Shown piece after piece: positions 1-7,490 of a stretch of 35,395 nt of DNA (positions within the stretch are counted from its first letter, which is position 1; each line of letters starts with the position of its first letter). The notes under the pieces were generated by a model. The model made no database searches, was not told the origin of the DNA, and worked only from the letters and a program-made list of their open reading frames with translations. The position numbers were made by a program, and so were the translations under genes. This stretch comes from Oligoflexia bacterium. GTDB taxonomy: Bacteria > Bdellovibrionota > UBA1018. The stretch is taken from positions 1 through 35,395 of the forward strand of contig JAMPXJ010000037.1 in the NCBI GenBank assembly GCA_023701205.1. The letters run 5' to 3'.

Positions 1-70
1 GCAAGGCTTCGATCTCGGCGCGCAGCTGCGAGATTGCAGCAGATACCGGACGCTGTTTGATTGAGTTCAT
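1..70 (-). CDS. 5' end of an unknown gene, cut by the window edge
   Basis: The minus strand has an ATG at 68-70 preceded by a purine-rich ribosome site (AAGGAGGGG) about ten bases upstream, and stays open to the window edge. The 23 visible residues start MNSIKQRPVSAAISQLRAEI and end in a short amphipathic, probably helical stretch. That is too little to name a family. A coiled-coil N-terminus like this occurs in transposase accessory proteins, and an IS remnant lies nearby, but that is only context. The leader contains the small dyad GGGGTGAACCCC just before the start codon. Confidence 0.5.
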   Translation of the reverse strand, partial: MNSIKQRPVSAAISQLRAEIEAL

Positions 71-158
71 GGGGTTCACCCCTCCTTTTCGAGAGGATTC
101 CCATATTTATTTGGACACGTCTCACGGGCGCCACAGAGACTTTACGATGTTGCTGATG

Positions 159-411
159 ATGAACCCCGCCGTCAACTTTCTTGAAGAGGCTCGTGCCAAG
201 CAGGCCGAGCACAACGGCAAAGGAAAGGTCAAGCTGACCTACCCCGAGACGGAATCCTACATCCAAGCGGAGGCGAACTGCTTCCGTCCTGCTCCAAGCC
301 AAGGCAAAGGAATCTCCCGACGCCGTCAAGAAGATCGCCGACAAGTTATTGGCCCGCCAAGCCGAGGTGATCCAAAAAGACCTCGAATCCGGCCCCGCCG
401 CGGCTCGGTGA
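159..411 (+). pseudogene. Small helical protein gene broken by a one-base frameshift
   Basis: Frame one reads MNPAVNFLEEARAKQAEHNG and on to EAN near 279, then turns into arginine/proline-rich nonsense. From 289 a second frame gives a convincing charged helix (LLQAKAKESPDAVKKIADKL, then LARQAEVIQKDLESGPAAAR) ending at TGA 409-411. Removing one C from the CC at 288-289 joins both halves into one protein of about 83 residues. The ATGs at 147 and 156 are alternative starts, and none has a clear Shine-Dalgarno. I do not recognise the family. It is either a true pseudogene or an indel error in the assembly. The surrounding 1-900 region is visibly decayed, which favours a pseudogene. Confidence 0.6.
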
Positions 412-583
412 TGCGCGCTGTCCGGATGCTACTCAGTTTCGCCCCGGTCATCGCTGAAAACCCCGATTCATAGCTTCGGAGATCCTTGGCTAAAGCAAGA
501 ATGGGATCTAGGAGGCCAGAGGGACGGAAGGATCAGGCGGTGAGAGCCAGTTTATTCTTCTTCAAACTCTCCGGTGATGGATG

Positions 584-730
584 TCACCGGTATCTCGCCA
601 ACCATTTATAACCTGTCTGGCGACTGATCCCGAAGTCCTGACAGAGCGTACAAAACGGCCGTTCTGCCTTCTCTGCCTCGAGCACAAACTTGAATCTCTC
701 CTCGAACAATTGCGTCTCCTTCCATGGCAC
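584..730 (-). pseudogene. N-terminal fragment of an IS481-family transposase
   Basis: Read from a GTG at 728-730 with GGGAGG upstream, the minus strand encodes 48 residues beginning (V/M)PWKETQLFEERFKFVLEAE and ending in the helix-turn-helix CQDFGISRQTGYKWLARYR, followed by TGA at 584-586. The MPWKE start and the FGISRQTGYKW recognition helix are hallmarks of IS481/IS3-type transposases, which normally run 300 or more residues with a DDE catalytic domain. Nothing of that domain follows, so this is a truncated, inactive remnant. The fragment carries only the DNA-binding part and could at most bind the nearby terminal repeats. Confidence 0.82.
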
Positions 731-832
731 ACGGAAACCCTCCCGCTGCCATTCTCCAGAGAAGTGTCAACGATGTCCTCGGTTCGTGTCAGTCATGTGC
801 TCGGACGCCAGACGCTTGACTCTGGAATAACA
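584..832 (-). mobile_element. Remnant of one end of an IS481-type element
   Basis: Upstream of the truncated transposase, two related 16-mers lie 22 bp apart on the plus strand: TGTCAACGATGTCCTC (765-780) and TGTCAGTCATGTGCTC (787-802). Paired TGTCA-type boxes like these are typical of IS481-family ends, where transposase binds. The minus-strand sequence beginning TGTTATTCC at 832 may be the outer tip; the TG(T) start fits the family, but the exact end is a guess. The other end and most of the transposase are absent, so the element cannot move. Confidence 0.55.
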
Positions 833-902
833 TTGCCCCTGCAATAAAAGTCATCTTTAAGCTTGATTTCGCAAAAATCCAGAGATAGAAACACCCTCAG
901 TC

Positions 903-1454
903 ATGCCCCGCAAGCCTGCCCAGCAGCTCGACTTCCTCAAAACCCCCGCCTTCCGCGGCCTCGCCCGGCGCGAGCACGGGGGACGCCTGGGCGAGGGCCG
1001 GCGCAAGACCGCGCGCCCGATGAGCCCGCGGCTGCCGCTGCACGTGGTGCTCCGCTCGGAGAAGGCCAAAGACGACTGGTCGCTCCTCAAAGTTAAGCAC
1101 GAGAAGCGTGTGAAACACCTGGTTTTCGGCCTCGCGAAGCGATTTCACGTGAAGGTGTATCGCTACGCCAACGCGGGCAATCACCTGCACCTGGTACTCA
1201 AGGCCAAGAACAAAGACGGATTCCAAGCTTACCTCAGGGCCCTGACCGGCACGATCGCGCGCACGATCACGGGCGCGAAAAAGGGCGAGAAGAGAGGCCG
1301 CTTCTGGGACGCCCTCGCGTACTCGCGAGTGGTGACCTGGGGGCGGGAGCTCAAGAACGTCAGCTTCTACGTCATCATGAACGAGCTCGAGGGGCTTGGG
1401 ATCTGGTCGCGCAAGCTCAAGCAAAGAGCGCCCGCTCCGCCCGGAACGGGCTGA
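903..1454 (+). CDS. RAYT-like single-strand (Y1, HUH) transposase
   Basis: This 183-residue protein has the features of the Y1_Tnp/REP-associated tyrosine transposase group. The central strand GNHLHLVLKAK holds the HxH metal site (His94, His96) of the HUH fold. It is preceded by PLHVVLRSEKAK, a first strand seen in this family, and followed by a helix with RGRFWDALAYSRVV. The likely catalytic tyrosine is Tyr156 in NVSFYVIMNELE. The N-terminus is basic. Such proteins cut and join single-stranded DNA at hairpin (REP) sequences and are often domesticated single copies. No IS200/IS605 ends or tnpB are visible here. The only weak ribosome site is GAGATAG upstream of ATG 903. Confidence 0.8.
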   Translation: MPRKPAQQLDFLKTPAFRGLARREHGGRLGEGRRKTARPMSPRLPLHVVLRSEKAKDDWSLLKVKHEKRVKHLVFGLAKRFHVKVYRYANAGNHLHLVLKAKNKDGFQAYLRALTGTIARTITGAKKGEKRGRFWDALAYSRVVTWGRELKNVSFYVIMNELEGLGIWSRKLKQRAPAPPGTG

Positions 1455-1672
1455 ACCCGTGCGTGAGCGCGGAGCCCGTGCGAACGAAACCCGCGTGGCC
1501 TCTTGTTAGGATCTCCAGCGGAGGCTGCGCGTCCGCATTACAAGTGTTTTCGGCTCTAGCGTCGCTCGCCCGGTTCGCGCGAGAGTGGCTGCACCTTTGC
1601 AGCGGGTGGTGACGCCGTCCCTGCGCAGGCCTCGACACAGAACTCAGTATCCTTTTGGACAGGAGCCCGATC

Positions 1673-2092
1673 ATGGAAACGATCATGGAAATCCGCGAAA
1701 CCATCAGAATCAGCCAGGTCATGACGAGCAACCCCGCGGTGATCGACGCGGCGACTCCTTTGACGGACGCGATGGAGTCGATGAGGCGCAAAGGAATCCG
1801 GCATTTTCCCGTAATGAAACACGGCAAGTTGGTCGGCGTGGTGAGCGACCGGGACCTGAAGTACGCGCTGAGGTATCCCGTTCCCGGCGATTCGCTCGTG
1901 GAGCATGTGATGAGCCATCGCCCCTTTGTCGTCGGGCCGGAAGCGCCGGTCGACGAAGTCGTGAGCACGATGGCGGAGCGGCGATACGGCAGCGCCGTGG
2001 TTCAGGGGCGCGACGGCGCGGTGCTCGGGATCTTCACGACGGTCGATGCGCTCCGATTCCTGGGGAATCTCACACGCCAGCGCGCGGCCTGA
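1673..2092 (+). CDS. Two-CBS-domain protein
   Basis: A 139-residue cytoplasmic protein consisting of a tandem CBS pair. The first repeat contains QVMTSNPAVIDAATPLTDAM and RHFPVMKHGKLVGVVSDRDL; the second contains HVMSHRPFVVGPEAPVDEVV and GSAVVQGRDGAVLGIFTTVD. Such Bateman modules bind adenosine nucleotides (AMP, ATP, SAM) and usually act as regulators, but a stand-alone pair gives no target. The GxVSDRDL and IFTTVDAL elements are the usual ribose/phosphate contacts. I chose ATG 1673 because AGGAG sits seven bases upstream; the TTG at 1655 is in frame but has no ribosome site. It is monocistronic and ends 12 bp before a convergent gene. Confidence 0.9.
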   Translation: METIMEIRETIRISQVMTSNPAVIDAATPLTDAMESMRRKGIRHFPVMKHGKLVGVVSDRDLKYALRYPVPGDSLVEHVMSHRPFVVGPEAPVDEVVSTMAERRYGSAVVQGRDGAVLGIFTTVDALRFLGNLTRQRAA

Positions 2093-2104
2093 ACGGCGCG
2101 CGGC

Positions 2105-2587
2105 CTAAAGCCCCCGCGCGAGATCCTCGGGCGCCTGGCCCGCGAAGAGTTCCCGCAGATAGTAAGCCTGGTTTTTCAGATAGACGGAGCCACGGATCAG
2201 ATAGGGGTTCATGATGCTGCTGGGAACGCCCTTGGTGCTGATATCGGAACGGTGGGTGCGACGGAGCACGCAGTGGCCCATCTCATGGAAGAGCAGCTCC
2301 TCGCGCTCGGCCTCGTCCATTTTTTCCCAGGTTTCCTGGCGGATGGTGATGATCGGTGTGGCGCCGCTCGCGAGCTCGCACGCGCCGCGTTCCGAAGGGG
2401 TGAGCATCTGTCCGAAGCGGATGATGAGGTCCGTGACCTGCACCGGAACCCCGTTGCGCTGGGATTCCGTCTCGAAGCGTTCCACGTAGGGGGCGAATTC
2501 CCCGACGTCGAGGACCGGATCGCGGGCGCAGCTTTGCGCCAGTGCGAGGGCGATCAGTAGGAGTGGAAGAGAGAGAAATCGATTCAT
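2105..2587 (-). CDS. Lipoprotein with a metzincin-like HExxH site
   Basis: The 160-residue product starts with a lipoprotein signal peptide (MNRFLSLPLLLIALALAQSC, lipid-modified Cys20). It has a zinc-protease helix, LLFHEMGHCVLRRTH, with His101, Glu102 and His105, and a Met-turn-like SIMNP near 125-129. In metzincins the third histidine follows HExxH by six residues; here His112 is seven after His105, so either spacing differs or the ligand is another residue. The product is therefore probably anchored in the envelope and acts on periplasmic or surface proteins, but no substrate can be inferred. It faces the CBS gene convergently. Two further secreted HExxH proteins are encoded in the window (5290-5982, 18424-21060). 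Confidence 0.75.
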   Translation of the reverse strand: MNRFLSLPLLLIALALAQSCARDPVLDVGEFAPYVERFETESQRNGVPVQVTDLIIRFGQMLTPSERGACELASGATPIITIRQETWEKMDEAEREELLFHEMGHCVLRRTHRSDISTKGVPSSIMNPYLIRGSVYLKNQAYYLRELFAGQAPEDLARGL

Positions 2588-2787
2588 AACCTTTCAGCCG
2601 ACGTTCAACGTTTCGAGCGAGATGTTTTCAGTATGACGCGCCGCGTCCCTAATGTGAAGAGAAAAGTGAAACGGACGGCGGATACCTAACTAACGGAAAA
2701 GACGGATTAAAGCTTTTAACTTTCCCTGCAGGGTTTGGTGCGGTTTTTGAGGGGGAATGGGTCGAGGTCTTCGGGTAGCATGGAGGA

Positions 2788-3456
2788 ATGCGAAAGATCC
2801 GATTTTGGGTGGGGCTTTTCGCGGCGGCAGCGGTTGGGGCGCCGGCGTGGGTTCAGGCGGACGATGTCTATACGATCGTCGTCAAGAAACAGGAGGCAAA
2901 GGCGCAGAAGCGCTGGAGCCTCTCGGAGTGGCTCGAGACCAAGGAGAAGATCCGTCTCATGGATATGTGGCTCGCGCTGCATACGCCCTCGCCGTTCGAG
3001 TTTTCGCTGGGCGCAGACTACCGCACGGGGAACAGCCCGTCAGGGAGCTTCACCGGCTGGTCGGGGAGCTTCGCCGCCTACGCCTCGATCTTCGGCCTCG
3101 AAGCTCAGTATGAGGACAGCGCCGCGCGGACTTTCCGAGGGCTCTTTCACCTGAGGATTTTCGGCTACTCCGATCAGGCGACACAGATCACGCTTCAAAC
3201 GGGCCTCATCTCGCGCGACGGCGCGCGGGCCGCGCTGGCGGGAGTCCGCACGAATATCTACCTTGCCCGGTTTTTCGGGATCGAAGGGCTCTTCCGTCAT
3301 GTCTTCGAATCCGCCTCGGGGGCGTCGCTCGGCGGAAAGCGCTTCGAGGCCGGCGCATTCATCGACTTCGACTTCGTGCGCGTCACCGGGAGCTATTTCT
3401 CCGAACCCTCGAGCGCTCTTTCGGGCGCCTCGCTGGGCACGCGGCTTTATTTCTGA
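2788..3456 (+). CDS. Predicted outer-membrane beta-barrel protein, unknown function
   Basis: A 222-residue exported protein. Residues 1-24 form a signal peptide (hydrophobic VGLFAAAAVGA, cleavage near VQA-DD). A short helical part (about 35-65) follows, then strands with alternating polar and hydrophobic residues. The last residues GASLGTRLYF end in Phe, as in BAM-inserted barrels. The pattern suggests 8-10 strands. The start ATG lies directly after GGAGGA, an unusually tight spacing, but no earlier in-frame start exists. A small dyad (GAGCCG CGCA CGGCTC) begins at the stop codon without a T-run. I do not recognise a named family. Confidence 0.7.
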   Translation: MRKIRFWVGLFAAAAVGAPAWVQADDVYTIVVKKQEAKAQKRWSLSEWLETKEKIRLMDMWLALHTPSPFEFSLGADYRTGNSPSGSFTGWSGSFAAYASIFGLEAQYEDSAARTFRGLFHLRIFGYSDQATQITLQTGLISRDGARAALAGVRTNIYLARFFGIEGLFRHVFESASGASLGGKRFEAGAFIDFDFVRVTGSYFSEPSSALSGASLGTRLYF

Positions 3457-3539
3457 GCCGCGCACGGCTCCGCGGCCCCTCCGGCGCTGTCGAACTCCTC
3501 GACACCAGTCATCCCTCCAAGCGCGCCTGAGCGCCGCTG

Positions 3540-3559
3540 GTTCCGGACAGTTCCGGACA
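3540..3559. repeat. Tandem 10-mer GTTCCGGACA, two copies
   Basis: In the 262-bp gap between the barrel gene and the next lipoprotein gene, GTTCCGGACA occurs twice head to tail with no spacer. TTCCGGA is itself part of a TCCGGA palindrome, so each copy could be a protein-binding site. Nothing else in the gap is recognisable. Confidence 0.5.
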
Positions 3560-3718
3560 AAGACGTGAAATCACGCTTGAAGCGCGCCCGCGCGCGCGTT
3601 GGCACTGCGGTTGCTTTGACACAGGGGAAGAGCCCGTCTGCGCGCGGGCTTCGCTTTCCGGGTCGGCGAATCGGATGTTTCGCCAGGCGGACGGGAAGCG
3701 AGAAGAGTGGAGTGAGTC

Positions 3719-4324
3719 ATGAAGCGTTCGTTCAAGATCAGTTTTATCATTGGTTTCACCGGTGCCCTGCTTCTTGCCCAGGGCTGCGCGCAGAAGATCC
3801 AATCGACGACGACCCCGATGACCCAGCGGAACGCCGTGCCCTCGAATTTGGCCGGTCCGGCTCCGGCGGGCACTTCGATCGCCGCGGTCGCCCCTTCGCT
3901 GCTGGGGACATTCAAGTTCAGGACAGCCGAGAACTTCGGCTGCATGGTTCCGGGGTTCGGCTTCGTGCCGCAGGTCGCGAACGAAGAGGAGCTTTACGAG
4001 GAAACGCTGGTGATCGAGGATCGGCGCGTGACGATGATCGACTCGTATCCCGCCACGGGCTGCGTGATCAACTTCGTATTCGCGCTCCGGGGCGTGGACG
4101 GTACGCGCCTTTCGATCCAGAACGCCCAGATTTCCGCGTTCCTCAATGGCAGTCCGGATACCGCGGGTACCTGCCAGCAGCATTACGATCCGGTGCTCGC
4201 CGTGAGCGCTCTTACCTACGAGTATCTCGCGAGCGGCTACCAGATCGTGCTGCAGACCCCGCCCGACACGCGCTACTGCGACGCCGCGAGCAAGAGCGCG
4301 TTCGTCTTCAATCGCGCCTGGTGA
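3719..4324 (+). CDS. Lipoprotein of unknown function
   Basis: This 201-residue protein has a type II signal peptide with lipobox LLAQGC (Cys23), then a Thr/Pro/Ala-rich linker to about residue 60, then a compact domain (FKFRTAENFGCMVPGFGF onward). That domain is rich in beta strands and holds four cysteines (FGCMV, TGCVI, GTCQQ, RYCDA) that could form two disulfides in the periplasm. GGAG lies about ten bases before ATG 3719. It ends four bases from the convergent membrane-protein gene. No family is recognised. Confidence 0.75.
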   Translation: MKRSFKISFIIGFTGALLLAQGCAQKIQSTTTPMTQRNAVPSNLAGPAPAGTSIAAVAPSLLGTFKFRTAENFGCMVPGFGFVPQVANEEELYEETLVIEDRRVTMIDSYPATGCVINFVFALRGVDGTRLSIQNAQISAFLNGSPDTAGTCQQHYDPVLAVSALTYEYLASGYQIVLQTPPDTRYCDAASKSAFVFNRAW

Positions 4325-4327
4325 GGA

Positions 4328-4735
4328 TCAAGCGGCTTTCTTGTAGCCGGGCCGCTCTTCCTCGCCGAGAACCCCGACCTCTCTCGCCCGAGCCGGGCGC
4401 GTGAAGATCACGAACGCGATCGCGCCGAGCCCCATGACGATATGCAAGGCGTTCTGGCCGCTGCTCAGCAGCTCGCGGTAACCCAGCACCGTGGGCGCCA
4501 AGAGCAGGATCACGCCGAGAGCCACGTCCAAGCCCATATGCACCTGGAGCGGAATCCACTTCACCATGGAATAAGGATAGCGCGTCAGAAGACTGTAGGC
4601 GATCAACCCGACGCCCAGTGACACGAAGGTGTTGCGTGCGGCGTCGATTCCGCCGAAACCAAAGAGCGCCGGACAGAGAAACAGGAACGCGCCGATCACG
4701 TAATCGAGCACGTTATGGGTCCTGATGGAAATCAT
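4328..4735 (-). CDS. SPW-repeat-like four-helix membrane protein
   Basis: A 135-residue inner-membrane protein with four predicted helices arranged as two similar halves: LDYVIGAFLFLCPALFGF near the N-terminus and LDVALGVILLLAPTVLGY in the middle. This spacing of Asp, Gly and Pro is the hallmark of SPW-type repeats, though Ser-Pro-Trp itself is replaced (CPA, APT). After the fourth helix there is a charged cytoplasmic tail ending GYKKAA. The function of the family is not established. It sits between a lipoprotein and a response regulator but does not appear co-transcribed with either. Confidence 0.65.
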   Translation of the reverse strand: MISIRTHNVLDYVIGAFLFLCPALFGFGGIDAARNTFVSLGVGLIAYSLLTRYPYSMVKWIPLQVHMGLDVALGVILLLAPTVLGYRELLSSGQNALHIVMGLGAIAFVIFTRPARAREVGVLGEEERPGYKKAA

Positions 4736-4821
4736 GATGACTTGCCTCCTGTAAATCGAGGGCGAGCTTGTTCGCCAGCGGATATCTCGATTACAGGAAG
4801 TGGTGCATGCGGGGTGCCCGA

Positions 4822-5211
4822 TTACGCGGCGGACCGGACGAGGTGTTCCGTCAGGACGTCGAGCAGCTCTCGCGAGCTGAAAGGCTTGGCGATGAAGCCG
4901 GGAAGCGGGTGGCTGTCGGGGAACATGCTCAGGTAAAATTCCCGCGGCAGGCCGGACATGAAGCAGAACGGCGTCCCGGGGAATTTCTCCTGGCAGGCTT
5001 TCCAGAAATCGATGCCGGTGACGTTGCCTGGCAGGATGATATCCGACAGTACCAGCTCAAAGCCGTGCGTCTGCCGCAGGGATTTGAGCGCTTCTTCGCC
5101 GGTGGTGAGGCAGCTGATTTTCGCCGCGGGATAGATCTTGGCGAGGATGTTTGAGAGAGGGGATTGCAGCTCGAGCTCGTCTTCCAGGACCAGGATGGAT
5201 TTGACGTTCAT
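4822..5211 (-). CDS. Stand-alone response-regulator receiver protein
   Basis: A single receiver (REC) domain of 129 residues with no output domain. The acidic pair is Glu10-Asp11 (SILVLEDELEL), the phosphorylated aspartate is Asp57 (LVLSDIILPG), and the conserved lysine is in FIAKPFSSREL. The switch Ser/Thr is the Ser of CFMSGLP. I start at MNVKSILVLEDE because the fold begins there. The same frame is open to 5286 with other starts (5236, 5286) whose ribosome sites are no better, so up to 25 extra residues are possible. No kinase is adjacent. It may take phosphate from the MASE1 kinase at 22786-24765 or another kinase elsewhere. Confidence 0.85.
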   Translation of the reverse strand: MNVKSILVLEDELELQSPLSNILAKIYPAAKISCLTTGEEALKSLRQTHGFELVLSDIILPGNVTGIDFWKACQEKFPGTPFCFMSGLPREFYLSMFPDSHPLPGFIAKPFSSRELLDVLTEHLVRSAA

Positions 5212-5289
5212 TGCAGTAGGATAACACGCTGCATCCATCCTGTTCCCGAAGAATTTGCGAAGGCAGAATTCTCCTGCCTTTTTCACGTT

Positions 5290-5982
5290 TTACCGCAGGG
5301 CCTGCGCGCGGTCGCTTTGCGCGCTCTGGCGCAGAGCCTCACACTGGCCGGCGTCCAGTCCGCGCGAGCTGGAATAGATGACCGGGTTCATGAGGTTGGA
5401 CTGATCCGAGACATGATCCAGGCTGAGGTAGTGACCGAGCTCGTGCGCGACGATCTCGGCGAAGTCCGCGACGGGCGCTTCGATCACCGCGCCCGAGGGG
5501 CTTTCCCCTGGCATGGTCGTCCACGCGTTGGCCGAGCCGACATTGTTGTGGTTCCACTCTCCGGTGTTCACCACCACGAGCTGCTTCGGGTTGTCGAACT
5601 GGGCGCGGATCCGGTCCAGGCTGCTCAGCGAGTCGAGGCTGTAGGTCAGGCCGAAGTTGGTGGGCTCGACGTTCTGCACCTCCTCGAGCACCAGCCGCAC
5701 GCCGCAGGGGGCGAAGATGCCGTTCATCTTCTCGGTCATCGCGGCAAGCGCCTCCTGGCTCAGGACGGGCTTGCCGGCCGAATCGGTGTACTCGACGAAT
5801 TTCAGCGCGAGCGTCACGGCCGGCGCGGCGCTCTCTGCGGCTCCGGCCGAGTTGACCAGCGTGAGCGATTTTCCGGAGGAGCCGGCGGAACCCCCACCGC
5901 TGCAGGACAAACCGAGCAGCGCGAAGGCGACTGTCCACAGGGACATCTTCCGTGATGCGTTCCGTGATGGGCGTTGGGTCAT
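5290..5982 (-). CDS. Matrixin-like metalloprotease lipoprotein
   Basis: A 230-residue lipoprotein. The signal peptide ends in LLGLSC (Cys27), followed by a Gly/Ser linker. The catalytic helix is IVAHELGHYLSLDH with His180, Glu181, His184 and His190 in the exact metzincin spacing, although the usual Gly before the third histidine region is Ser. The Met-turn is NLMNP (Met198). The core, from about residue 56, resembles the short matrixin-type proteases found singly in bacteria. ATG 5982 has AAGGA eight bases upstream; the frame is open further upstream but without support. It is probably surface- or periplasm-anchored and cleaves peptides or proteins. Confidence 0.82.
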   Translation of the reverse strand: MTQRPSRNASRKMSLWTVAFALLGLSCSGGGSAGSSGKSLTLVNSAGAAESAAPAVTLALKFVEYTDSAGKPVLSQEALAAMTEKMNGIFAPCGVRLVLEEVQNVEPTNFGLTYSLDSLSSLDRIRAQFDNPKQLVVVNTGEWNHNNVGSANAWTTMPGESPSGAVIEAPVADFAEIVAHELGHYLSLDHVSDQSNLMNPVIYSSSRGLDAGQCEALRQSAQSDRAQALR

Positions 5983-6109
5983 ACTTACCGTCCTTTCTCT
6001 GAGTTCGGGGACGGTCATAACCGATGGCGCGCCGTGGTATGCAACCTGAAATATGCATTCCGCACGATTATTTATTGCTGGTTGAATAAAAGCAGCCTGG
6101 GGCGTCCGC

Positions 6110-7489
6110 TCAGCGCAGCAGCTCGGCGCCTTCCAGCGCGTGGAGCGCCTCGGATTCGGAAAGCGGGGGCTGCGGCGCGAGCGCATCCCGGACATGAGCC
6201 GGAGTGCGCATCCCGACAAGGATGCAGTGCAGTCCCGGGAAGGCGCGATAGATCCGCAGCGCTTTCTGCGAAAGGGTCGCGGCAGGCGCTGCCGCGAGCG
6301 AGGGAGCCGCCTCGATGAGCGTGCGATTGACGCGATCGGCGTCCACCGCGGCGTGGTTCTCCAGATGATGCGTGATCGCTTCGAAAAGCCCCGTCGCCGC
6401 GGCGAGATACTCCTTGAGCCACGAAGCGCGCGCTTCGGAAGCCTCCTCCTCATTCTCGGCGAACCGACCGCTCGCCGCCCCGAGCGCGGGGCGGATGCGG
6501 AACTCGAGAAAATTCTTCCAGGTGTCGAGCTCTTCGAGCCGGTTGAAATTGCGGCGCAGCACGTGGCCCCAGCGCAGCTCCTCAGGGAGCTCGCCGCTCG
6601 CCGCCGGAAAGGAGGCCTCCAGCCGGGTGAGCGTGTCCACGCCCATGAGGATCCTCTGCCGGGTCAGCTCGGGGTCATGGACGGGAAAATCCGCCAGCCG
6701 CAGCTGCCGCTCCCCGATGCGGGCGTGCAGCGGCCGGTTGGCGAGCGTTCCGAGATCCTTCTCCCTCGCGAATTCCAGGAGCGTGCGAGCGCCGTTATTG
6801 TGCTCGAGCGCCGCGCCCGGTTCCATGAGATTGAAGGGGAACTCGATCGCCGCGAATCGCGGGCCCGCCCGCTCGAGGACGGCTTCGAGCGAGGTGAAGC
6901 CGGGGGCCTCTTTCGGATTCGCGAGCGTATTGGAGGAAATGCCGTAATACCGGATCCGGCCGCGCGCGGCCTCGCGTTCCAGGTGCGCGAAGGCGCGCTC
7001 CAGCCGGGCGTAGTATTCCGAGTGCGTGCCGCCCTCGAAGAGAAAGGTCTCGGGATTGTGGAGCAGGAAAAGATCGACCGAGGTCAGCCCCAGGCGCCGG
7101 AGCGAGCGCGTGAGCTCGTCCTCGAGGAACTCCGGCGAGAGGCAGTGCCGAAGCTCCGGACCGCACTCGACGATCTCAGGATAGGGGCGACCTTCTTCCT
7201 CTCGCGTGCGCGCGAGCCGCAGGGTGTCGCCTTGGAGGAAGCCGGCTTTCGTCACGACATGGACGTGCTCGCGAAGCAGCTTCTTTTCTGCCGTGAGCTC
7301 GCCCAGGACCTGCCCGATCAGAAGTTCCGAGGCGCCCTCGCCGTAGTTGGCCGCGGTGTCCACGAGATTGCAGCCGCCGAGCAGCGCCAGCCGGAGCGCC
7401 TCGCGGTGCTCCGGCTGGCGATCGTTGATGCGGTATCCGCCGAAGCCGACGGGCGAAACCTGCCAGCCTGTCTTGCCGAAGCGGACCAT
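6110..7489 (-). CDS. Aldo/keto reductase with a large helical insertion
   Basis: An NAD(P)H-dependent oxidoreductase of the aldo/keto reductase TIM-barrel family. The tetrad is visible: Asp44 and Tyr49 in LVDTAANYGEGAS, Lys81 in VVTKAGF, and His144 in LFLLHNPE. It is 459 residues long against roughly 280-340 for the family. The surplus lies between the seventh strand (about residue 247, TLANRPL) and the final cofactor-binding strand CILVGMRTPAHV (about 420). It includes a charged, mostly helical segment. The substrate is unknown. The start ATG follows the stop of the upstream lipoprotein gene in TGAGATG, so translation is probably coupled. Confidence 0.87.
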   Translation of the reverse strand: MVRFGKTGWQVSPVGFGGYRINDRQPEHREALRLALLGGCNLVDTAANYGEGASELLIGQVLGELTAEKKLLREHVHVVTKAGFLQGDTLRLARTREEEGRPYPEIVECGPELRHCLSPEFLEDELTRSLRRLGLTSVDLFLLHNPETFLFEGGTHSEYYARLERAFAHLEREAARGRIRYYGISSNTLANPKEAPGFTSLEAVLERAGPRFAAIEFPFNLMEPGAALEHNNGARTLLEFAREKDLGTLANRPLHARIGERQLRLADFPVHDPELTRQRILMGVDTLTRLEASFPAASGELPEELRWGHVLRRNFNRLEELDTWKNFLEFRIRPALGAASGRFAENEEEASEARASWLKEYLAAATGLFEAITHHLENHAAVDADRVNRTLIEAAPSLAAAPAATLSQKALRIYRAFPGLHCILVGMRTPAHVRDALAPQPPLSESEALHALEGAELLR

Positions 7490-7490
7490 C

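Noticed and set aside
1417..1968. 183-residue minus-strand frame across 1417-1968
   Set aside because: It overlaps the CBS-domain gene in antisense and has no start signal or domain.
3455..3470. Terminator at the end of the barrel gene
   Set aside because: The six-pair dyad overlaps the stop codon and is not followed by a T-run.
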